Positions 7,002 to 13,553 of a stretch of 13,553 nucleotides of DNA are shown here, piece after piece. A program made the translations under genes and the position numbers. Below the pieces are notes generated by a model. It did not search any database. It was not told the origin of the DNA and saw only the letters and a program-made list of their open reading frames with translations. Numbering within the stretch: position 1 is the stretch's first letter; the number at the start of each line of letters is the position of its first letter. Source of the stretch: Pyropia haitanensis (Eukaryota; Rhodophyta; Bangiophyceae; Bangiales; Bangiaceae); the NCBI GenBank assembly GCA_008729055.1, contig SDUX01000016.1, forward strand, positions 1-13,553. The letters run 5' to 3'.

Positions 7002-8721
7002 GAAGGAACCCGACTGGCCAAAGTTCCACTTGGCAGTGCAAGAGGAGGTGGAATCACTCTGGAAGAATGGCACGTGGGTGCTCGTGGACTTGCCGGAGGG
7101 CAAAACGGTCACCGGGACGCAGATGCTCTGCGAACGCAAGCGGGGCGCGGACGGAGCGGTAAGCCGCTATAAGGGCCGCTACGTTGCGCGCGGCGACACG
7201 CAAGTCTACAAGGTGGATTACAGCGAGGTGTGGGCCCCCGTGGCACGCCACACGACGCTGCGGGTGGTGCTGGCGGCATGCGCCCGCAATGGGTGGGAGC
7301 TCTGCCAGCTGGACGTCGAGACGGCATTCCTCAACGGGGACGTGGAGGAGGAGGTGTATGTCCGCCAGCCCGTGGGATACGAGCGCGGAGACCGCAGCAA
7401 GGTCTGCCGGCTGCGCAAGGCCCTATACGGCTTGAAGCAGGCGTCACGCGCTTGGTACCTAAAGCTCGTCAGCGTTTTGGTGGACGCCGGCATGCGGGCC
7501 ACTGCGGCGGATCCGTGCCTGTTCACGGGGACCTTCGAGGGGATGGCCATATTCGTGCTCGTCTACGTGGACGATCTTTTGGTCACCGGGCCCACGGCGG
7601 GCGCCGTGACCGCATGCAAGCGGGCACTGACTGAGGCGTTTGTGGTGCGTGACATCGGGGAACCGACATACTTCCTCGGGATGCATGTCACGCGTGACAA
7701 GGGGGCGGGGTTGCTGACGCTGGGGCAGCGGCAGTACGTAACTAAGGTGCTGGAGCGTTTCAAGATGGCGGAATGCAACCCAGTGCGGCTGCCGATGGGG
7801 GTCGGCGTCGTGCTGCAGAAGGACGGGACGCCACTGGACGACGAAATGTCGGTCAAGTACCAGGAGGTGGTGGGCTCCCTCCTGTACCTGGCCACGTGCA
7901 CGCGGCCGGACATCAGCTTTGCAGTCGGCAAGCTGTCACGGTACGTCAGTGCGCCAACGCAGGCGCACTGGGCGGCGGCGAAAGCAGTGATGCGGTACCT
8001 GCAGGGGACCCGCGATTGGGCACTGAAGTATGGGGACGTGGGACCCCTCGTGGGATACAGCGACGCGGACTTTGCTGGAGACCAGGATACGCGGCGGTCG
8101 ACGACGGGGCAGGCGTTTCTGTGGGGCGGGGCCACCGTCTCTTGGGGAAGCAAGATCCAAGCAACGGTGGCGGCCTCGACAACCGAGGCCGAGTACGTCG
8201 CCGCGGGCATGGCGGCCCGGGAGGCTCTGTGGCTGCGCAACCTCGTCGGAGAGATAACGGGGGAGGAGGCAGAGCTGCGCATGCACTGCGACAGCCAGGG
8301 GGCGCTGGCGCTGATGCGCAACCCCATGACGTCCAACCGCACGAAGCACATCGACGTCACCCACCACTTCGTGCGCGAGTGCGTCGAGTCCGGGGCCATC
8401 ACGGTGGTTGGGGTCGGCACCAGAGATATGACGGCGGACTGCCTGACGAAGCCGCTGGCGACAGAGGCGTTCAACAAGTGCCGCGAGGCGCTCGGCCTGG
8501 TGGACCTGACACAGGCCGCTTCTCGGGTGGGAGTGTTGGCGCCGGGACAATCGCACCCGCCCCGGGGCGGCAGCCGCCCGCCCTCGGGAGGGGCCGGTGG
8601 GGGCTCGTCAATGAGCACGCCCCCACCAGAGCCACCGACGTGGGAGCGCGGCGCTACACCCGCCGCAACCGCCACGACGGGCGCGAGCGGCGCGGCGGTC
8701 GCGGGAAGCCCGCGACCGTAA
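6982..8721 (+). CDS. gag-pol (3' part): Copia reverse transcriptase-RNase H
   Basis: From the ATG at 6982 (the frame is open from 6790) the protein has the copia RT start KEPDWPKFHLAVQEEVESLW and GTWVLVDLP. The first catalytic Asp is in QLDVETAFLNGD (D codon 7312), YGLKQASRAWY follows, and the YVDD active site is at 7564-7575. RNase H follows with SDADFAGD (8062), TEAEYVAA (8185-8191), HCDSQGAL (D 8290) and MTADCLTKPL (D 8437). These enzymes copy the RNA into DNA and remove the template. The frame lacks a stop before the 3' LTR and continues 62 codons into it, ending at the TAA after the LTR hairpin. It is probably made as part of the upstream polyprotein. Confidence 0.93.
   Translation: MNIHKAKKEPDWPKFHLAVQEEVESLWKNGTWVLVDLPEGKTVTGTQMLCERKRGADGAVSRYKGRYVARGDTQVYKVDYSEVWAPVARHTTLRVVLAACARNGWELCQLDVETAFLNGDVEEEVYVRQPVGYERGDRSKVCRLRKALYGLKQASRAWYLKLVSVLVDAGMRATAADPCLFTGTFEGMAIFVLVYVDDLLVTGPTAGAVTACKRALTEAFVVRDIGEPTYFLGMHVTRDKGAGLLTLGQRQYVTKVLERFKMAECNPVRLPMGVGVVLQKDGTPLDDEMSVKYQEVVGSLLYLATCTRPDISFAVGKLSRYVSAPTQAHWAAAKAVMRYLQGTRDWALKYGDVGPLVGYSDADFAGDQDTRRSTTGQAFLWGGATVSWGSKIQATVAASTTEAEYVAAGMAAREALWLRNLVGEITGEEAELRMHCDSQGALALMRNPMTSNRTKHIDVTHHFVRECVESGAITVVGVGTRDMTADCLTKPLATEAFNKCREALGLVDLTQAASRVGVLAPGQSHPPRGGSRPPSGGAGGGSSMSTPPPEPPTWERGATPAATATTGASGAAVAGSPRP
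8525..8533 (+). other. Polypurine tract (short, imperfect)
   Basis: GGGTGGGAG directly abuts the TG of the 3' LTR. A purine-rich run at this exact spot primes plus-strand DNA in LTR elements. It is short and has one T, and it doubles as pol coding sequence. Confidence 0.6.
8696..8718 (+). other. Perfect hairpin in 3' LTR
   Basis: Same 10-bp stem and AAG loop as in the 5' LTR. Here it ends one base before the TAA (8719-8721) that terminates the pol frame. Confidence 0.6.
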
Positions 8722-8910
8722 GCAGCCGCGTGGCCGCCCCCGGACGCGACCCGTGTGGTGGCGGAACCGGGAGACGACCCGTCCGGACCCGGGAGGGACG
8801 TGCGGCACGCCCGGGACGTGCGGGGGCACGAGGGACGAACGGGCCACGCAAGCGCAAGGCAAGAAGGGGCGCTGCACGCGCAAGGGCCGCACGTGGGGCC
8901 GTGCGGGGGG

Positions 8911-9078
8911 GCGCGGGACACGCGGGGGCGTGCGGGGGGGCGCGGGGCACGCGGGGGCGTGCGGGGAGGCGCGGGGCGCGCGGGGGCGTGCGCGGAGGCG
9001 CGGGGCACACGGGGGCGTGCGGGAAGGCGCGGGGCGCGCGAGGCGCGCGGGGCGTGCGAGGCGCGCGGGGCACGCAGG
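8911..9078 (+). repeat. 29-bp minisatellite in 3' LTR
   Basis: Counterpart of the 5' LTR minisatellite with the same number and order of imperfect units. It differs by one G in an early unit. Confidence 0.75.
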
Positions 9079-9123
9079 CCACGGAGATGGGGGCAGCGTC
9101 GCCGGTGTACGAAGGCGGGGAAG

Positions 9124-9129
9124 TATAAG
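9124..9129 (+). promoter_or_regulatory. TATA box of 3' LTR
   Basis: TATAAG in the same context as in the 5' LTR. If active it would drive read-through transcription into the downstream satellite array. Confidence 0.55.
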
Positions 9130-9269
9130 AGAGAGCCCGGGCGGGCCGAGGGGAGCGGGGGAGAGGGTGGAGCAACTTTGAGGAACCCGGGGTCGGGGGG
9201 GGACCGACCGAACACACGGGGGAGTGAACCACACACGGGGGACGCACACAAAGGGAGGGGCTCCCAACA

Positions 9270-9274
9270 TTTTT
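9270..9274 (+). repeat. Right target-site duplication (TTTTT)
   Basis: Five T residues follow the CA end of the 3' LTR and then GTCGGGCGGTGG, which continues module b2. They match 3353-3357. Confidence 0.75.
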
Positions 9275-9409
9275 GTCGGGCGGTGGTGGTTTTGGGGTTG
9301 TGGGGGCGGCGTGGTGGTGGCGGCGGCGGCAAGGGCGGCGGCGGCCACAAGGGCGGCGGCGGCGACGGCGGCGGCGGCATCGGCGGCGGCGGCGCGGCGG
9401 CGGCGGCGT

Positions 9410-9443
<34 letters not shown>
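9270..9443 (+). repeat. Satellite module b2, right part
   Basis: TTTTTGTCGGGCGGTGGTGG continues the b module exactly where the left part stopped, followed by GGTTGTGGGG-type sequence and a (GGC)n tail into a3. Together the two parts give a b module of normal length (about 286-291 bp). Confidence 0.88.
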
Positions 9444-9445
<2 letters not shown>

Positions 9446-10127
9446 TGACAAGTGCGGGGCGGGTGGGGCAGCCGGGGGGGTGCTCCGCCCGCCCCCATTG
9501 CTGGCGTGGTGAGTTTGTTGGGGGGGGGGGGTGTGGCGGGAGGGTGATTGTCGGGTGGTGTGCTGGCGGGGGGGGTGGTGGCGGCGTGGCGGTGGTGGGC
9601 TGGCGGTGGCGGGGTGTGGTGACGGTGGGGTGGTGGCGGTGTGGTGGGGGCGGCAACAGACGTGGCGGGGCACTTCGGGGGGATGCCCCGTCGCGTTCTG
9701 GGAGGGGGGGGGTGGGGGGAGGGCCCACCCCAACCCTCTGCCGCGTCTGCCGCCACCGCCACCTGCTGTCGTCACTCACTCTGCCGCTGCTTTACCTACG
9801 ACCGCCACTACTGCCATTGCTGTTTCTGCCGTTGGTGTTTTTGTGTTGTTGTTTTTTTTTTTTTCGGGGGGGAGGGCGACAGAGTGCAGGGGGGTGTGAG
9901 GGCGAGGGTGAGGGCGGCGTGAGTGGAGGGTGCGAGAGCGAGGGGGAGCTGACGGGGGAGGCGATGCGGCGGCGGCGGCGGCGACGGCAGCGGCGGCGAC
10001 GACGGCGGCGGCGGCGGCGGCGGCGGCATCGGCGGCGGCGGCGGCGGCAAGGGCGGCGGCGGCGACAAGGGCGGCGGCGGCGACGGCGGCGGCGGCATCG
10101 GCGGCGGCGGCGCTGCGGCGGCGGCGT

Positions 10128-10161
<34 letters not shown>
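9444..10161 (+). repeat. Satellite module a3 (b module deleted after it)
   Basis: At 718 bp this is longer than the other a modules. After T13-C-G7 (about 9852-9872) and the usual (CGG)n tail, it passes near 10,047 straight into the triplet tail that normally ends a b module (AAGGGCGGCGGCGGCGAC). It then reaches the next GCTGACAAG at 10,162. The unique part of a b module is missing. Confidence 0.88.
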
Positions 10162-10163
<2 letters not shown>

Positions 10164-10798
10164 TGACAAGTGCGGGGCGGGTGGGGCAGCCGGTGGGGTG
10201 CTCCGCCCGCCCCCATTGCTGGCGTGGTGAGTTTGTTGGGGGGGGGGGGGTGTGGCGGGAGGGTGATTGTCGGGTGGTGTGCTGGCGGGGGGGTGGTGGC
10301 GGCGTGGCGGTGGTGGGCTGGCGGTGGCGGGGTGTGGTGACGGTGGGGTGGTGGCGGTGTGGTGGGGGCGGCAACAGACGTGGCGGGGCACTTCGGGGGG
10401 ATGCCCCGTCGCGTTCTGGGAGGGGGGGGGGTGGGGGGAGGGCCCACCCCAACCCTCTGCCGCGTCTGCCGCCACCGCCACCTGCTGTCGTCACTCACTC
10501 TGCCGCTGCTTTACCTACGACCGCCACTACTGCCATTGCTGTTTCTGCCGTTGGTGTTTTTGTGTTGTTGTTTTTTTTTTTTTTTCGGGGGGAGGGCGAC
10601 AGAGTGCAGGGGGGTGTGAGGGCGAGGGTGAGGGCGGCGTGAGTGGAGGGTGCGAGAGCGAGGGGGAGCTGACGGGGGAGGCGATGCGGCGGCGGCGGCG
10701 GCGACGGCAGCGGCGGCGACGACGGCGGCGGCGGCGGCGGCGGCGGCGGCATCGGCGGCGGCGGCGGCGGCAAAGGCGATGGCGGCGACTGCGGTGGC
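10162..10798 (+). repeat. Satellite module a4
   Basis: Fourth a module (637 bp), with CCGGTGGGGTGC in place of the G-run found in a1-a3, T15-C-G6 (about 10,571-10,592), and the normal AAAGGCGATGGCGGCGACTG tail before b3. Confidence 0.9.
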
Positions 10799-10975
10799 GC
10801 TGACAAGTGCGGGGCGGGTGGGGCTGCCGTTGGGGTGCTTGGTTGGCGTTGAAGATGGCGGGGTGGAGGTTTGGAGGTCGTGGTGGTAGGGTGGTGGCTT
10901 GCGTGGTTGGTTTTTGGCGGGCGGTGGTGGTTTTGGGGTTGTGGGGGCGGCGTGGTGGTGGCGGCGACGTGGTGG
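10799..10975 (+). repeat. Satellite module b3, uninterrupted
   Basis: This b module matches b1 through the region of the insertion site (TTGGTTTTTGGCGGGCGGTG) and loses similarity in its tail, where GTGGTGGTGG sequence replaces the (GGC)n. Confidence 0.85.
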
Positions 10976-11400
10976 TGGCGACGGACGTGGCGGGCATATT
11001 GGGACGGTTCCCCGTCGCGTCATGGGTGGTGGGGGTTGGGGTTCGGGGGGGGCACGCCGACACGCCGCCGCCTCTGCCGCCACCGCCGGCAGCTGACTCA
11101 GCCATCGCTTCTCCCGCAGCCGGCGCTCGTGCCATTGCTTCTGTTTGGTTGCTGTTTTTTTGTTTTTTTTTGCTGTGGTTTTTCTTTTTTCGTGGTGGGC
11201 GCGAGGGGTGTGGCGAACTGAGGGGGGGGAGAGGGGCGGCGGTGGAGGGCGAGGGGAGAGCGGGGGCTGAGGGGAGGGGCGCAGTGGTGGCGGTGGCGAC
11301 GGCGGCGGCGACGACCAGGGCGGCGGTGTCGGCGGCGGGCGGCGTTGGCGGCGGCGGCGGCACGGCCGGCGGCGATGGCGGCAGCGGCTCAGGCGGAGGC
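10976..11400 (+). repeat. Degenerate copy of module a
   Basis: Landmarks of module a appear in order but diverged: GACGTGGCGGGCA, CCCCGTCGCG, TCTGCCGCCACCGCC, GCCATTGCTTCTG, interrupted T runs (about 11,154-11,191) ending TTTTTTCGTGG, then GAGGGCGAGGGGAGAG and (GGC)n-like sequence. Here T and G runs are broken by other bases, as expected of an older copy no longer homogenised with the array. Earlier parts of the module, including the GCTGACAAG start, are missing. Confidence 0.65.
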
Positions 11401-11830
11401 GATTGCGGCGGCGGCGCCAATGGCCGTCGCTTTCCACCCGCGCTACCATTGTGGCAGCGCCGTCTGCCGCTTCCGCCGCCCTCTACCGCCACTGCCGCCG
11501 CCGGTCTCGGGGGGCTGACACCGCCGCCGCGCACCACGGTCTTCCCCCGGACGCCACGGTGGCCGGCGGCCGCCGCCGCCGCGGCCAGCCGCCTTCCCGG
11601 GCGCTGGTTGGGGCGGCCGGGCGCAGCTGCCGCGCGCTGCCGCCCCCCCACCGGACGCCGCCGCCGCGCACTGCGGCCCCCCCATGGACACCGCCGCGGC
11701 CGGCTGCCGTCGGCGCCGCGGTCAGCCTCCGCCCCTGACGCTGGCTGCAGCCAACGCAGACAACGAAGGGTGGTGGGAGGCGAGGGGGATGAACGGCAAG
11801 ACGGCTGAAGCGACCAGCTACCCAGGTGGC
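11401..11830 (+). other. C-rich unassigned segment
   Basis: The strand bias switches here: CCG/GCC triplets and C runs are now on the + strand. A loose internal duplication links the ACACCGCCGCCGCGCACC region near 11,518 with ACGCCGCCGCCGCGCACT near 11,654. Open frames exist on both strands but are the Pro/Arg/Ala-rich kind expected from composition. I recognise no gene. Confidence 0.4.
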
Positions 11831-12076
11831 ACACGCAGAGGTACTTGAGAATAAAAATGCGAACAGCGATTTTTCAACAGAGAACAACACATACACCTCC
11901 GACATTACTCAGATCTCGAGGCAATCACGTCAATTCAAAAGCACCATACGCTTGATGTGATAGGCTGTCACGCGATCTCAGCCGTCCACATTCAGGAGTG
12001 CATCCCGAAGTCATCATTGCTGGATAGACGAGAACAATACTTGACTCGGCAAGTAACCTGGTCATCGATTCGCAAC
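11831..12076 (+). other. Lower-GC intergenic-like segment
   Basis: Composition changes abruptly to mixed sequence of ordinary complexity. No gene, RNA or repeat is recognised apart from the AATAAA at 11,850. Confidence 0.4.
11850..11855 (+). other. Possible polyadenylation signal AATAAA
   Basis: AATAAA just after the end of the GC-rich block could end a transcript coming from the left. The hexamer is common by chance, and no such gene is defined here. Confidence 0.2.
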
Positions 12077-12247
12077 TGCTGGGACGCACGCGGCTAAAGC
12101 GCCGGCGTCCGACGCCCCCCTTTCCACCCAGCCCTGTCGCGCCGGTCTCTCCAGTTCCCGGCCACCCAGCAGGCCGGGTGGATACACAGGCCGTTGTTTT
12201 TTACTCTATTCAGTTTGAGTGCGGGTCTGTAGACGTCTGCCAGAGCA
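12077..12247 (+). repeat. Diverged direct repeat, copy 1
   Basis: About 171 bp beginning TGCTGGGACGCACGCGG, containing CTGTCGCGCCGGTC, GGCCACCCAGCAGGCCGGGT and ACTCTATTCAGTTT, and ending GACGTCTGCCAGAGCA. Copy 2 at 13,137 has the same blocks with many small indels. Both could be read as TG...CA, the form of a small LTR, but no retroelement features are evident between them. Confidence 0.75.
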
Positions 12248-13136
12248 GAGCCCCAACGACCGCACGGACGGACACAATGCACTCACCATCCACCGTCGGT
12301 TCTGCCAGTCGGGGGCGCTGGTGACGGCGAAACAGTGTCTGCTGAGGCGTTTTGTGGTCTACAATGGTCGACGCTCCAACAACCGTCGGGTACGTTTACG
12401 GATAGCGTTCGAAGGCGTCGCCCGTCCATCATGAGTGTCACGATCGTCTTTTGTTGCACGGACATTTGGGGCATGGCTATCATAACACCTGGTGGCATCC
12501 AATTGCTATAAGTGGGTGGACGACCCCCCTTGAGTCCGGACGTTGTTGAATCCCTGCAGAGGGAGGGGTGTTGGACACTGTCGCGCAGCTGGATGTGCCG
12601 GTGAGAGTCAAACGAGCAGTGGAGCAGGTCTGCTGCACAATTGGGACTTGAAGAGTGTAGTTTTTAGTGCATGAGAGCCCTCTGGAGCGTTCGACGGTCT
12701 GTCGAGACTACCTACGCAGACTGGCCTCGTTGGGGGCCTGTAGGACCCACGTCCCATTGTTTGGGACACTTTTACAGCATATACGCGTGCTCAGCGTCGT
12801 CGGTTTAGTCGATCCAGCTCGCTTCAGAAGAGTCCGTAGAGTGGTCGTTGACTCGTACTGCACGCGGGGATTGCGCCCGATGCACCACCTCTTAGTGCAC
12901 TGCGTCACACGCCGCTATAACGCATATCAGCAAGTCAAGCGAACTTTTTCCAAAGTGTTCTCAAAATACCAAGACGATGGCGATGAGCACGTGCATGTGC
13001 TCACAAAGTGTTGCAAACAATGGCAAGCGGGTCATACGAGCCCCCGAAGTGTGCACTCTGGACCGGTAGCCTCGACAGACCGTCCAACGCCCCACAGTGC
13101 TCTCATGCAAAAGGTACACCTGTCAGATCTGTATAG
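12248..13136 (+). other. Segment between direct repeats, no recognised gene
   Basis: A + strand frame is open from 12,667 to 13,299 (210 codons) but has no ATG until 12,880, leaving 139 codons, and its last third runs into repeat copy 2. The part outside the repeat (such as MHHLLVHCVTRRYNAYQQVK) does not resemble any family I know. It could be an exon or part of a decayed element. I see no zinc-knuckle, RT, integrase or transposase motif in the segment. Confidence 0.3.
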
Positions 13137-13315
13137 TGCAGACGCACGCGGACTAAAGCGTCCGGCGTGCCGACGCCCCACGCTTTCCACCCACCCTGTC
13201 GCGCCGGTCCTCTCCACAGTTCGCCGGCCACCCAGCAGGCCGGGTTGGATCACAGCCGTTGTTTGTACTCTATTCAGTTTTGAGTGGCGGGTGCTGTAAG
13301 ACGTCTGCCGGAGCA
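13137..13315 (+). repeat. Diverged direct repeat, copy 2
   Basis: About 179 bp beginning TGCAGACGCACGCGGACTAA and ending GACGTCTGCCGGAGCA, sharing the internal blocks CTGTCGCGCCGGTC, CCACCCAGCAGGCCGGGT and CTCTATTCAGTTT with copy 1, about 1,060 bp away. Similarity fades beyond both ends. Confidence 0.75.
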
Positions 13316-13553
13316 AGCCCAAGGCCCCGACAACGCCTGAGCATTAGTGAAGTCTACCGTTTTTCAGCAACGCCAGCGGAAAAATGTATGCCTGGTGGCT
13401 ATGGTGGCGTACAATTGTAAAAAAAAACACACGGGAGTCCACTTATCATGGGTGACTGACTGACTTCCGAATGGGGTACTAGGGCGCTTGCGGCGCAGCT
13501 TGGACACGCCCAGAAGCGCCGGCTGAGTGACAAAAAGCTGTGAAGAGAACTTG
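13316..13553 (+). other. Right edge, nothing recognised
   Basis: Mixed-composition sequence with an A9 run near 13,420 and a short TGAC triplication (GACTGACTGAC near 13,454). No gene or RNA is seen. Confidence 0.4.

Larger units (their letters stand above)
3358..9269 (+). mobile_element. Ty1/copia LTR retrotransposon, near-intact
   Basis: This 5.9-kb element has two TG...CA LTRs, a half-tRNA-type primer site, Gag, protease, integrase, RT and RNase H in the copia order (integrase before RT), a purine-rich tract, and a 5-bp target duplication. All expected catalytic motifs are present. The only coding defects I see are two compensating frame changes in the integrase-RT linker. The LTRs are nearly identical, which suggests a recent insertion. 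It interrupts satellite module b2. The family name is not known to me. Confidence 0.95.
8534..9269 (+). repeat. 3' LTR (736 bp)
   Basis: TGTTGGCGCC to CTCCCAACA, nearly identical to the 5' LTR. Extra or missing bases relative to the 5' copy occur near 8564-8610 (three runs), near 8831, near 8876 and near 8924, all in or beside short G/C runs. It encodes the last 62 pol codons. No AATAAA is visible in it. Confidence 0.95.

Noticed and set aside
7563..9779. 738-codon minus-strand frame covering RT, the 3' LTR and module a3
   Set aside because: Antisense shadow of the RT/RNase H gene joined to GC-rich LTR and satellite. The sense strand has clear catalytic motifs.
8755..10230. 491-codon plus-strand frame from the 3' LTR into the satellite
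   Set aside because: Crosses the LTR boundary and two module types with no conserved protein. It depends on run lengths that vary between copies.
10527..11834. 435-codon minus-strand frame at the right end of the array
   Set aside because: Pro/Ser/Arg-rich composition from repeats, with no recognisable domain or conserved frame.
12360..12430. Possible tRNA gene (GCGTTCGAAGGCG resembles a B box)
   Set aside because: The T-stem does not pair and no acceptor stem or A box is in place.

Overview
This window is eukaryotic DNA, very GC-rich from base 1 to about 11,830 and visibly richer in A+T from there to the end. The only confidently recognisable genes belong to a Ty1/copia LTR retrotransposon. 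The GC bias, the GC3-rich retroelement codons and the large (GGC)n arrays would suit an alga (a red alga such as Porphyra/Pyropia, or a green alga). That is a guess, because no host gene is recognisable.

Layout. (1) Bases 1-370 are GC-rich and open in one frame up to a textbook splice donor (GTAAGT at 371). (2) Bases 414-905 hold a minisatellite of two alternating sub-units of about 95-120 bp, with GC hairpins and intron-acceptor-like ends (polypyrimidine + CAG/GT). (3) Bases 925-1695 are a diverged satellite fragment running into about 650 bp of (GGC)n-type triplets. (4) Bases 1696-3357 and 9270-10975 are one higher-order satellite array of two modules, here called 'a' (about 625-720 bp, with a T13-16/C/G6-7 junction) and 'b' (about 285 bp). 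The order is a1 b1 a2 b2 a3 a4 b3, followed by a degenerate a-like copy. (5) Bases 3358-9269 are a 5.9-kb copia element inserted inside module b2, with a TTTTT target duplication. Uninterrupted b modules in the same window show the empty site. (6) Bases 11,401-11,830 are C-rich and unassigned. (7) Bases 11,831-13,553 are of more ordinary composition and contain a diverged 170-180 bp direct repeat about 1.06 kb apart, but no recognisable gene.

The element has two about 99% identical LTRs (730 and 736 bp, TG...CA). A primer-binding site directly abuts the 5' LTR and matches the anticodon arm, not the 3' end, of initiator tRNA-Met, which implies half-tRNA priming as in Drosophila copia. It is followed by Gag with a CCHC knuckle, aspartic protease, integrase (HHCC, D,D35E), reverse transcriptase (YVDD), RNase H and a short purine-rich tract. 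All catalytic motifs are present. The polyprotein is interrupted by two compensating frame changes in the integrase-RT linker, the likely sites being a C12 run and an A5 run. The LTR differences I could see are also all short indels, so these breaks may be homopolymer slippage or assembly error rather than old decay.

The many long reading frames over the satellite are by-products of stop-poor triplet repeats and are not annotated as genes.
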